Part shown: positions 27,601-40,677 of the stretch, piece after piece
Layout: each line of letters starts with the position of its first letter
Numbering within the stretch: position 1 is the first letter of the stretch
Assembly (NCBI RefSeq): GCF_009730915.1
Contig: NW_024088478.1
Location: 35,404 to 99,403 of the forward strand
Length of the DNA stretch: 64,000 nt
Source: Dioscorea cayenensis subsp. rotundata
Taxonomy: Eukaryota > Streptophyta > Magnoliopsida > Dioscoreales > Dioscoreaceae
Direction of reading: 5' to 3'
Position numbers and translations under genes: made by a program
Notes under the pieces: model-generated
Database searches by the model: none
What the model was told of the DNA's origin: nothing
The model's input: only the letters and a program-made list of their open reading frames with translations

Positions 27601-30600
27601 TTGGACAAACAATTTCATTGCATTCTTTCCACCCATAGTCATCCCACACAAAAGATTAAAATCTTCCTAAAATCAATAAGATTATATAAAAACAAACACA
27701 TTCATCCTTCCAAATATTTAGAATAATAATTCTGATCTAATTTATTTTTGTGTTTCTATTTCTATCATTGTTTACAGTGGCAAATATATTAAAAAAAAAA
27801 TTATCGTGTAGTAATACATATTGCTTCCTTGACCATTATTTTCGAGCTGGATCTGTGAGGAAAAAGCAACTATTGTATTGTTCATACAGCATGATTAAAT
27901 TATTATAGCAAAATAATAAACAAAACAAATATACTGGCAGCCAAATTTTACAGAGCTTAATGTATCTAAGAATTGTGTTTCGTCTTAATAGTATGCATGA
28001 TCAGTTGATATACGTGAATAGAGTAAAGCTCAGGGGTTGGCTCATTATACATAAACAATACAACCAAAAGGTTTCCTCAAACTAGTAAATTATAGGTATC
28101 TAACATGATTCATGCTCATTTCTCAGAACTGAGATTAAGGACAGAATGCACAATAACTAATAAGACTCAATAAGTGCTAAGACATTAAAACTTCAAACAT
28201 AACTAGATGTGTTTAATTTAACTACTAAAGAATGAGTATGAATCATAATAATTAGAAACTTCTGTACATAAAAACCCAAGTACCTGTGATCCAGTCAAGG
28301 AGTAGGTGTCCAGCAAAATTCGTACAATTTCAAGGAACTGGCAATGCATTTCCTCCCCAAAATCATTCATCATACCTTTAACCTGAGGATAAAAACATGA
28401 AATATACACAAGCAACAATCAATACAGCAATAATAACAATTGTTCCAATAACTGAATCTAAAATAAAGAATGGCCTCAAAAAATAAACGTATCCAAATTA
28501 GAATAAGAAAATAATTGAAAAACCCAATTGCTTTAATGATCTTTCATAACAAGCAATATGAAATAAAAATATCCATAAAATTCAGACACTGCAAATTGCC
28601 ATGACAAAAGGACATGAATCATGATCCACCAACAAATGAAGGTTCACATTTAGTTATTAATTTGCATAAGCTGTTTGTAATTATACACTTGATGAGATTA
28701 TTTAGCAAAATCTGAATGGCATGTCCAACAATCACTGAAAATATTGAATTACAATAAATTAAAATCAATAAATGTCCACATTGGCAACATTTATTTTTTC
28801 AAGTGAAAGGTTTATAATTTAAACTCATTACTTGATTATCAAATTTATCAAACATTGTTTGTTCTAATATAAATGACTCCTTCATACTCTAGCAATATAA
28901 ACTCAAGGGCAAGTCTGGTTCCTACCAGCTATTTGAAATGGGATACATCAAGGACACATAGCACCAGGAATCCATAATTATCAGAATTAACCAACAAGAA
29001 GCACAGTTCCAGCTGTTCTGATAAAAATATGAAGGACCAGACACTATATGCTCCGATTGTCTTCAGCCTCTATACTTCAGACGGGTCAAAATCATGACTT
29101 TTAAGGCAATCATCCTTTTAAATTCCACATTCATTCTCAAATTGTCAAAGGGGAAGCCTTGGGCAGGTATGACAGGAGGATGCCCTTCCAGCTTCCTTGC
29201 ATTTTTCAAATTTCTAAAGATGGGTCAGATGGGCAGACCATGGGCTTATGCCAAGAGACAACTTATGCCCCACCATAGGATGCAGTAAAAGGCAGCATGC
29301 ACTATATACATGACTCCACCAAGGGCAAGTTGTTGGTGCAATCTACACATAGGAACTACCCTATCTTAAAGCACTTAACATATATTATCCTTCATATCGA
29401 AGTTATTAAATTAATGTTTCATGTGTTATCAGACAATAAAACTTGATGTACCAATGTGTTGATGTGGAATACTAAATGTAGGTAGCGCCATAGCAAATAC
29501 TTTCAGAAACTTAAACGTAAACTTGAACGTCCGGAAAAAGCTCAAACTATCTGTTTCAAATAAAGGAAAGGAGAAAACAAACGTCAGATAACATACCAAA
29601 AGTCCAAGAAGAGTGTGCCCTTCTTGTTGAATAATATATGATCTAAGAAGAACCGGGTCTTGGTTAAGGAAAAGGATAAGGATGTCTGTCCTGCATTTTC
29701 AAACAATTAGCCATCAGTCAACTGTCCAAACCTATCAAACATAATAAACTAAGACAGTGGAGATCATTACCCAGTCAATAAAAGCTTTCTATCATTACTC
29801 TGCAATGTGTTAGTAATGATGTCAAATACACCTTCATTAGCAAGATCACTGAAAGCAGTAATTACTATCAGATCACAAAATAAAAAAGTATGATCTCAAA
29901 ACACATTATGACATTAAAAGGGAAGCTTGGTATGATAGTGAAACTCCTACCCATAAGGACAACAAGTACAAGATTTATGAAGCATGAGAAGCCAAGCTTT
30001 GGCAGTTGCCGGCCATATATCAGGTTCATATCAACCCATCACCATAACAATGAACAATAATATGATCACCCCTAAGTGAGGAAATGGAAATCATCCCAAA
30101 ATTGGCTCCTCGAAAAAGCAACACCCAGAATCTTAGGGTACAAAAACCATAGATAATATAACAACATAGCCTCAAGAAAATAAAGGAAATTTTCCATGTG
30201 AAGCTTTTTTGTTTAGACCCCACTTAAGCAGGAGTTTACTACATCCTATCATGTCTTCAGAGTTCCATAATAATTATCTAAACAACACTTTTAGGGAAAA
30301 AACTCAGTGAATCACCCACCGAAATAGCTGCAGTTGTTGCACAAGCGGTAGACTCCTACTCAATGAACAAAACTCATGCAAGAATAAAACCTGAGAGAAA
30401 ATAAACAAAGAAGCACATAAAACAACTGGCAAGACTTTCTTCATAATTACATAATTCAAACAACCAAGACCGTCATATATGATAGAAGCACCACAATTAG
30501 TTAGGTTGACTGAAAAATAGGCATAAATTATCAATACAGAACTAGGGCTTCATTTGAAAATGTATCAACAATTGAATAGTACATGAGAGCGGGTTTAGCA

Positions 30601-33600
30601 TTTTGGTTTACAAGAATAACTATTTGTTCAACTCGGTGCTGAAGATATATGAAATTAAAAATAAAAAAAGAATGTACCTTTCTTCTCTAAACATACTTCA
30701 AGAAAATAAGGAATTCTAAAACCATCTACTTCCTCAACCAAACACTCCATAACGGTATAGGATATCATCAGATGAGGGCTACAGAAATGGAGAATTACAA
30801 ACCCCCAGTCCCAGAAAATAATTTTAATCATTACGAGTCTTACCATCTTTCCACATATACTCTTTCACCATTTTCATAAAATATATTCATTTTTTCAACA
30901 ACCAACCACAGCCTAACATAAAGGATAGTTCACCCTTAATAACACCCTAGTCACTATTGACAACATAAAAAATAAAATAAAATAATATAAAGACCCTAAA
31001 ATTCAAATAAGATTGTTCCTTATAAAAACAAAGAGCATGGAGCAAATTACATTACCAAGTTCCTCTTTGATTCATGAGGTATGGAATCTGATCTCATTCT
31101 TGCAAACAGTTCTTGAATAAAAGTATTATCATCTTTCAACAACGACACAACCTGAATCAATTTCAAGTATTAGAAAATTCCAGAAATACTATACAAGCCC
31201 ATTATATAAAAAGTTATAAATTGATATTCTCACGGCTGCATTATTTGCAGTAATAATGCCATTGAGAGTTGCAATTGTCCCCTCATCCAATACTCTTGGC
31301 AATATAACATCCTGACAACATCAGAAAGCATTGAACCTTGGCAAGAAAAAGAGTAAAATAAATGTCCATATTAACGACTTAGTTGATTCATCTAACCTTA
31401 ATATAACCAATTCTGTAAGTTTGATGGATCTTTGACAATACAAACGGATCTTTAATAGGGATGGCCTGCAAGGAAAATTCAGATGTGGATATAATTTAAA
31501 GATCAGGTTAATAAACACATCTAACCAATGAATTTACCTCCTTGAAAATGACATGCTCCTTCAAAAAAGCACGATGTCTTTGTACTTGAGGGACCTCAGG
31601 GTCATCTGTATAACAAAATAAATGATGGAAAGACACGAGTCCACAAATCAATTCCGGTTTATAGCATGCAACCTTCAACATTCTGTTATAGAAGAAAAGG
31701 ATACCATTGCAAACAAATTGCAAGTCAATGAAGCTCAATTTCTGATACAAAAAATAGCAAACTCAACCAAATAGTGCTATAACAAAATTTTCAACTAAAA
31801 TGATTCACCATGAGAAACTGAATGGTTTCTGATGACCAACTATTGCTGAAATACCAATATCAGGCAATCGCAAACCCATAACAAGGAGAACAAGAACGAG
31901 AAGGTGGCTAGGCTGGCAAGAAACCCAATATCCAACCTTATCCCATTTCAAAAGCTCACATAACCCATAATAAAGTTAAGAAATTACAAATTTTAATTTA
32001 AACAGATACTAATCAAATAAACCCTGCAATCTGCAAAGCACAAGATGAAAAGAAAATTTCCTGACCGAATATTTGTCGCGGCACTTGATATCCATATGCT
32101 TCACAATAGTCATCACTCAAAAATAATACTAGCAAGACAACAATTACAAGGTTTCAAGGACTAGACACTATGGTATTGAACATTGACAACAATAATCTAA
32201 TTACTAATACTAAACCATGGATCCAAAACACAACCACTGTACATTCAACTTTAACATTTTAATTGTAGTCCCCACCCCTCTGCCCCGGAAGGGGAAAAAA
32301 AGCTAATGTCTCTAATTCTCAGTTCATTATTTAGTACTGTCAGGAAGCATACATGCATACCTGACCACATCACAGCCAGGCATAACTCTGTATTCTTTTA
32401 AATTAAGAATCACTCCACAAAAAGTTATAAATCAAAAATACGATGAAATTCCCAGTGATGTTTAATTATCTTTGCGATGTACAGCTCCATTCTTCAAGCA
32501 TGTACTAAACCATCAAATTGCCATAATTAAGTCAAAAAATTGCCTGAAGAAAAAAGTCACTGAATAAGAGCCATCTTGTATTAACAAAATATTATCCCAT
32601 GTCTAGTTCAATCAAATGTATAGTGACAGAAGAACAAAAGCCAAGTACCAGTCAAAAAGCTGATACTCATGTCTGAAGGGCAGTAAAAGTACAAATACTT
32701 TCAAAGCACACCTTTCATACAAGTCTTGGCTACCACTGTACCAAAGAACTTCCGTACATACATTTAGCCAAACATTGTTATTATTAAAAGGTCACCAGCA
32801 TAGCTAAATACTAAGAAAAATATGGAACTTGGAACTCGGTACCACTGACATTCCTAATAAACAAGTACAATGAACCTAAAATTGCATCGGATCCAAAAGA
32901 TGAGTTAGGAACCTACACTCCAGACAACCGATAATATCCAATATGAATTCATCCCGGAAAATTCTATCGAAAATCTGCAGGCTGTTAAGAAGAACTGAAA
33001 AAGCAACAAATAAATACATGTTATAGAATGGTGAAAAAAGGAAAAGCAAATGAAAAGCAAATTAAGAAACCTAGATATACTAAAGGATACACAAACTTAC
33101 TAATTCCCTTCACTAATCTGAATATCATGTGGAGATCATCCACATTCTCCAAATCCTCACTCATATTAAATAGGTCAAGCAGCTTTGGAAAAAAGTCAGG
33201 CTGCATGGAAAAAAAAAAATTTAAGAAAGGAAGCCGTATCTTGACATTTGAAAATGAAGAGATAATGTAAACATTAAATTTGTGCTCCTAATCTCTGAAA
33301 GAAACAGAAACTAGCAGCAATAGCATAGAATCAATGAAAAACATTAGTGATAAAAAAAAATTACCTAGTTACATGATCACTAAGCTAGTGAAAGATGGCT
33401 CCTAAAGCAAACCAAAATACACAAAACTTCATTGTCTAACGGTCTCTAAGTTATGCATGACCTAGATCCAAATAATAAGTTAACCTCTTAAAACTTTTCT
33501 AATACCATGCGAGCAACAAAAAAGATTTAAGGATCACAATTTGCAAGTACGAACAAAACAAAATTTCCTCTCCTAACAATGGAATGCCAACAATATTTAA

Positions 33601-36600
33601 GACCTATGCTACCATGGGCCACTGCTAAATAAGAAGTAATCATGCAATTCTACAAGTAGCACATCTAATGTTAGGGTTGTATTGATAGTTCATGAATCTA
33701 CTAAGGAGTTACTTGAATGGAATGGATGAATTGAATATGCTAAAAATCCATTTCATGCATGAAGAAAAATAAGTCCAATTGTATACAAAAGCCTTGATAA
33801 TTTTTTAAATACTAAAAGGTAGACACACATTAAACAATAGCGACATTGAACATCAACTGCCCCAGGACATCTCATTCATCAGAAGAAAAAAACCATACTT
33901 CTACCAGCTCATAAAGGTGAAACTAGTAGGAAATGTAACAGTACAAGTACGCCAATAAGCCAACTGAAGCTGAAAAACATTTAGTGAGCACTAAACATCC
34001 AAAGGAGTAGTAAAGAATTATGTGCAAGCTTACACCCACACTGGCGGAGGTTATTAATCAAATAAATTCGACTGAGCAGTTAAAAAGTTGATAATTTCTT
34101 CATTGGTACATAACAGGTTTCTAGACCACCCAATCATGTTACAAATATTTCCATAAAAAACTATTTCATTGATGAGGTCCCAATCAGACAAAGAACAACA
34201 CAAGGATCCAAAATAAACGAACAACTTCGGAAGCAAAAGATTTACAGGTCTACTTTAACTGGCAATTAAGAGGAAGAAACTTGATAAGATGAGTAGACAA
34301 ATTCCTATAAAACTTACATCTTGAAGAATTAATTCTGAGACCCGTATCTGATCTGTCACGCCACATTCCAACACGGTCTACAGTAAAAAAATAAATCTAT
34401 CAAGTATAATATAGAAGAAACTAACAACACAAAGAAGCTAATAGAAGTTTGCACACAAAGATGAAATTTGCTAAAAGTTTCAAAATTTATTCTCACCTTC
34501 AAAAGTAAAGGAAGAGTGGACATTTCTACAGAAGGCAGCTCTCTTAACTCATTGTTAGCTGAATTAAATGATTCATCTGCAGAAGCAGCCAAACATATCA
34601 TATACCAAAAACCTAAACCAGAGTGAACATATATGTGCAGGAAACCATTATCTATTCTAGGAAGCATATGTTGTCGATGCATCATTCTCCACTTGGAAAT
34701 TTTACTTAAAATAAGACATTACATTACAGAGAAATGAGCTATTTTCAATCATTCCAAAGGAAAATGGCCACATATCTCAATTAAGCATGGAGCACTGAAC
34801 TGGGAAGAGACAACCAACATGGATTTCCAATAGAACAAAAATACAAATCTAAATAGGAAGATAATTCCAAGTCAAACAAAATGTGCAAAAAGTCGCAGTC
34901 CCTGTACCAATTCTCCCTCATTCTCACTATAAGTTTCCACTTTCTATTTGCAGAAGACATGAGACCCAGTTAACAATATGAACCAAATAAAAAATGAAAG
35001 GCCCTGGACCCTAAGATGCAATGAGCAGACTAATTGATCACCTTGTCTCAAGGTTAACAAAAGAACTTGATAATGTAAGACAAATATATGAAATGGTGGT
35101 ACAACTAGAACTTTTAAATAACATTCAAACCGAGCAGCACAGCAGTGGATAAACAGCTATATAGCTGGTCTCAAAAACCAATCACCCTAAACTTACAAGT
35201 ACAAGCACATCTAGTATTTAGGAAGCAATCAGCTTATGGGAATTTCACTTTTTTTATCGCACATACATCAAATATAGTGCAAGCAAAAACAAATGACAGA
35301 AGATGAACTTACCATTTGAGTGTGAGCAACCAGCAGCCTCAAGAGTTCCAATTGTTGGGCGAGGACCGACATCAAGATCTAAAAGAAAGAAAGTTAGAAA
35401 CACCCACATTATCCAAAAATCATAGCCAAATGAGAGATGGGTACAGAATATAGATTCGTAGGACAGCATAAGTACCAACTACTTACTACTAAGAGCACTG
35501 AAATGCAAATTTCTCTGCACACCACATATATGATCCCTGCCAAAAAAAAAAGCATGCTTAAAGTGCTCTAAGAAGAAGAAGTTAAACTACAAAAAATTTC
35601 TCATAAAAGTAGACATCAATAAATCATATTATAAGTACCATATATACGAGCAACAGGATGCCTCTTGAAAGCTAAGAGCAACCTCTGTTTCCGAATCTTG
35701 CCATGAAATGATTGTTTCTAGAGCAAACAAAAATAATTTTAAACAGGTCTTTTAACGATTAATCAGGAAGAAGAACTGAAAATAATGCATTCGTACCTTC
35801 TTGCCTTCTGTACATCTCATTGGAAGAAATCGGATGCATAAGTATGGTATCATTATCTTCTTCATCAACAACAATCAAACCTAAATTCTCTGACCTCTGA
35901 GAAAACAAGTCTTACAACAAGATTAATATTCACTAGCAATGATGTGTGAAGAAAAAACAGAAGCAACAATTAACAGTGTTAGGAACTGTTGCAAAATGTC
36001 CAAAAAATTAAAATGATGCAACTAAACTATCAGATATCATTAACACAAAAATTTGATGTCATAGGCTCAGGTTTTAATAGAGTAGCAAGACGGCCAAAAT
36101 GGATGGAACTGCACAATACTATGCCCAGATGGGCATGCTCAAGTAGTGCTTCCCTTTTCAAATATCAGCAATCTTTTCCTAAGAGGGATTAACCTCTTGA
36201 AGCAAAGTTTGACACACATAAGTAGGGTTGTCAAGTCACCAAGATTCCAAGAGTAGTTCATGCCTTTAAGGTTAAAAATTGAACAGATCTTGGCTAGACT
36301 CGAGCAGAAACAGGACCAAACAAAAATGGGCCAAGTAAGTTTTGTTTTTATTTATTGTCAATTACAATTTAAGAGTTAGTTTTGCAAAAAAAAAAACTTA
36401 GTCTATATAATGGATATTGTGGTATTTAATAAGATGTGTGTATTTTCGATTCTCCTAGGTTTGGATATCCCTGGTGACCTTTCCTTCATTTCATATCTAT
36501 AAGAATACACACTGAGCCAACTTTTTGGCAAGCCTCCTCTAGCCAAGGCAGCACATCAAATTGAAATTAATTTCAAGCCTACCAAATTTAGCTGATTAAG

Positions 36601-38555
36601 CTATGTTTGGTTGTGGGATTACATGTCACAATACACAGACCCCAAAGTTATCCCACCAGCATTCTTTTATAAAATTTAATTATTTAAATAAATATATTTA
36701 GCAATCAATGTTTGAAAATAATTAAAATTAATAGACACCTAATTAGATAAGTAATTTTTTATTTTTAGAAATATTTATTTTTAATAGTATTAATTAATTC
36801 AAAGTTTGGCCAACTCCATACAAAATTTTCCTCCAAAACAATTTTAAAACCTTAACACTACCATCCTAACCCTAACTGAACACACCCTTAACAGTTCTAC
36901 GCACCTCATTCAATTTCAAAAGGAATATACACCCAAGGTATACTGTGAACATCTTGTTTCACAGACATCTTGTTTTATGATAAAGTAAAAGATCGCAGCA
37001 GTTTAGTTCAAGCAAAACAGAACAAGTGCCTTTCAATTAATCTCTCTCCATTTTGTGAATAAAAAATTGTGCCAGAGATACATTACAATTCCATCATGCA
37101 AGCAAAATGAAGCAACTATGACTTTGGCACATAGACTCAGCCACACTATAAAAAAGTCGCTAGTAAAAGAGAAGGAAGCGACAATAACACAAGTGTGAAG
37201 ACCAAAGAGGACTTCTCTTTTTTCTTCTCAATGAAATGTACAAAGTTAGAATGAATACAATCCACATGACAAATGCCTTGTATTAAAATAAAATTTTAAG
37301 AAGAAAAAAAAAAACAGGCAAAGAGTTGGAGAAGTTACGTAACTTCTCCTAACTTGATTCGCTTAACTCCGCCAAGTGACTTGATGTCCCCTACCCATGC
37401 CATTGAGTCTGATCCATTCTAATGTCACCCAACACTCATGATATTTTGGACAAATCTAACCCCGCGCCATTCCGACACTTAGAAACTTTTTAGGCAGCCC
37501 AAAGTAAACCAAGCAATGATCCTTCTGGGATCCTCACTGCAAGATCCTCACACTAAGCTTGATGTTTTTGTTATGACCATAATTAACAAATTAACCCATG
37601 TTCATTCTACAGTAATTTCCACAATTTTGAAAGAAACACCTCCACTTTAAAAGCTGGAGAAGTGAAGCCACATCAGTAATGAAAAGGCGTGTGTGGTTGA
37701 GGGTTGGGATAATGAGGTTGGGGTTCGTTTAATAAAAATTATTTTAGATTGAATCTCATAGAGACTTTTAGACTTTCCCACATGGTTATTGATGTCCATT
37801 GCTATGAATTTGTTCTGAAAATAAAATCATAGGATCCAAAACACCCTTCATAGACATTAACAAGGACAATAAATACATAAATAACTAGCCACCACTGATA
37901 CAATTGGACCATGTAACTTTATATGACGGGAAGGCCATGGTGTTGGAATATCTTACCTCCAAAAAATCGATACTAACATGTCCGGTTCCCTGATCATCCC
38001 ATTTCCCGTCACCATTCAACCGATAAAGCTTAACACGCTGAAAATTATAAAAAATTGGTTAGGCAAGACGAAGACCTGTGGATACATACACACACATATA
38101 TATACATGAAAATATAATCAAAGGACATGAACATAAAAAGTAACAGTAGTGCCAGCTATCAGAAGTTACAAGTGATGGAAAAAAAAAACTTCACAGACTA
38201 AATTCAAACTAAATTTAACATATCACATAAACTAAATTTAACTCCTAACATCTTGAAAGACACCAACCCTAATAAACCAACCACAAAGACAACATCAAAA
38301 ACTCAAGAACCACAAGAAAATATGGAATAACAGCATCATATACCATATTCCGTATCAAGGTTTGAATGCTCCACAAAAGTAAAATTCAAAACAAAAATAA
38401 ACAAATAAATCAATAAATCAACATATAAAACTAAAACCACTACCAAGAAATCTAGGGCATCAAGAAATAGCAACAATTCCCACAATTCTGAGATCCTAGG
38501 GCGCACGAACCTGCAACGAATTCGAAGAACTGGGGCCTTTCCCGGTCTCCCCCAT
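24696..38555 (-). CDS. Protein phosphatase 4 regulatory subunit 3 (SMEK/PSY2 homologue)
   Basis: Non-catalytic subunit that targets PP4 to substrates, mainly in the nucleus. In Arabidopsis SMEK1 is linked to HYL1 dephosphorylation and microRNA processing. Twenty-four coding exons run from ATG 38555 to the stop at 24698-24696: 38555-38511, 38037-37957, 35896-35797, 35717-35639, 35536-35487, 35378-35313, 34576-34497, 34377-34318, 33200-33101, 32994-32917, 31605-31538, 31465-31397, 31311-31234, 31151-31056, 30390-30320, 29848-29771, 29690-29597, 28382-28284, 26980-26790, 26700-26586, 26063-25932, 25841-25733, 25627-25518, 25206-24696. An EVH1/PH-like domain spans about residues 15-118 (RVKLYRLNGDGKWDDQGTGH, SYIWDHICGVQRNLHF). 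The SMK-1 domain and helical repeats follow (FLHEFCSLSRSLPLVQQLQL). The tail is acidic (DYEDDDDEEDED) with basic NLS-like clusters. One surplus base at 25751-25754 breaks the frame in exon 22; without it the length is 852 residues. Confidence 0.92.
36602..36889. mobile_element. MITE in the large PPP4R3 intron
   Basis: The element begins TGTTTGGTTGTGGG and ends in the imperfect inverse (CCTAACTGAACACACCC), with an AT-rich core. The core shares order and sequence with the element at 61414-61706 (TTAATTATTTAAA, then AATTAGA(T/A)AAGTA, then a TTTGGCCAACTCC / TTTTGTCAACTTC block). Such ends are typical of hAT or Harbinger-type non-autonomous elements; I cannot decide which. It lies in the intron between exons 38037-37957 and 35896-35797. 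Confidence 0.6.
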
Positions 38556-40362
38556 CACTGAACCCTTAGCTCTGAAACCAAATTCCAGCTCCAAGAAACA
38601 AGAACCCACAACAAAGAGAGAGACGACCTACAAGGGTTTGGCACTCGAATGAAGAGGAGAAGGAGCGAGAGCTTGAGGCAGTGAGGATTAATCGAAAACC
38701 CCAACCACCATGATCGGCCTCGCCGGAGCTCTCTCCCTCCCTCCCTCCATCTCTCGTCTCCTTCGCTATCGCTCGCTGTATTCTCTATTCCGCGCTTGCG
38801 TAGAGATACGATGGAATAATAGGGACCTTGTTCTTGTTAAAAGCCCTTGGAATTGACTTTTATTACGAAAACGCCACCAGGCTCAAAACAAGTCAAATGA
38901 GCCGTTGTTCTGTGTTTGTTGGCAAGTGGACTCCTCAAAGCAAAATATATTTATAGAATTTTGAATTAAATAATTAATTAAGAAGTGGAGTTGTAAATTA
39001 AGGGAAAAAATTATTAAATGGTTAAAGTTGGATTGGGTTAAGGGCTTCTTTTTTTTTAATTCTTGGTTGTTATTTCAAAAAAAGGAAAAATGAAGTAGGT
39101 AAATAGACTACAATAAAAAATACAAACATAATAATTATTGTAACCCACGGTGAGTGAAGCTTGTCAAATAAAAAATAAAAAAATAAAATCAATATGTAAA
39201 GAATAAAAAAAATAAGAGCCTGCAAACATGCTAGCCATAATACATAACCAACACAAAAAATATAACAAAGTAACAAACTCTCGGAGCACCTGGGGATAAT
39301 GGAGTTAAAAGTCTATTTGGACATAGCAAAACCCTGAAGCGCCTAGTAAATGATGCTATATATTTTTACAAATTAAAAAAATAATAATAATAATAATAAT
39401 TTTTGTATTTATTTTTTAAATCTAATATAAAGGAAAGTATTACAAATTTAAAAAGAAAGAATAAACTTCCAAAAGGAAAATAGTGTTTTGGTTGATTTTT
39501 TTGTTTATATCTTTACATGTTTCTTTTTTTTTCATTGTTTTTGGTGTGAAAATTAAAAGGAAACAGTATTTATTTCATTTAAAAGAATATGTTCGTTGTT
39601 ATTAATGTAAATTTTAGAGTTGTTTAGTGAAGTGTGAATGTATATATATTAATTTTAAATATCTATCTTTTTCAAGAATATTTAAAAATAAAAAATGCTT
39701 TTACAACGTACATCTTTAATAAATCATAATATCTACCTATCTTTTCTCAGTTGTTGTCTTTTTTTTTAATTATAATTGTGATTGGTTGCTCATGAGTGTG
39801 TGTATAATTGGTTGCTAAAATTTGTCCATTTTCACAATCAGCATATGGGGGTATTTTGGTAAACTGAGAGCCTAGGTTAGAGAAGGCTTGCTTGGTGTGC
39901 TGCACTAGGGTGCACACTTGGTTAGTGGACACGTGGAGGTCGGAGGGCGGTCAATAGGAGCGGAGGACAGGCGCGTGGTGGTCGTCGTTTTCGGCGGTCG
40001 GCGGCACATGCCGGTGACAAGTGTGTGATCCGCTTTTTAGTTTTTATATTGAGTAGAGAGACTGCTGAAACATATGACTGTATTGTAGCATGTAATGACA
40101 CAGTAACAGCCAACATTACTGTAGTCTGTAGTAGTCACCTATTATACTATGTCGGCGATGTACGTTAGCAGAGTTAGCGGTTTTCTATAGTAGTCGCCAT
40201 CACTGTTTGCTATTTTATCTACTAATGTAATTTGGACCGTTGACCGTTGGATAGAACTAATCTTAACCGTCAATTCATCTCTTGAATGCTTATAAATACC
40301 CTTTTATATTGTAAATGAGATATAGACAAGTCATAGAAAAAAAAAATGGAGAAAATGTGAAA

Positions 40363-40677
40363 GTAAATTTTTTGATACAATATCAAACTATGGTATTTTT
40401 TTATTTTGGGGTTTAAATTTCAAATTGAATCAAAATGATCACTCAACTTCAATTTTATTTTGCAGGTGAGATAAAATTATCAATTAAACAGGCAGCGTGT
40501 CATATATATAATGATAGAGAATTTTTTACATATACATCTTTAACAATAGGTTAAAATTTCTAAGATGACCACTCAATAAAACAAAATTAAAGTTAAATAA
40601 CCCATTTTGATTCAAATTGAAGTTTTGAACTCCAAAATGAAAAAGGCTATAGTTTGGTGCCCTATTAAAAAATTTAC
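40363..40677. mobile_element. Foldback (MITE-like) element
   Basis: The left arm starts GTAAATTTTTT at 40363; the right arm ends with its complement at 40677. Read inward, both arms share an AAACTAT motif, a TTTTGG(G/A)GTT block, a TTCAAATTGAATCAAAATG-like block and a (T/C)AACTT(C/T)AATTTT block. The arms are about 100 bases with an AT-rich centre. No coding capacity or clear target-site duplication is visible. The arms do not resemble those of the element at 9528-9843, so this appears to be a separate family. Confidence 0.65.
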
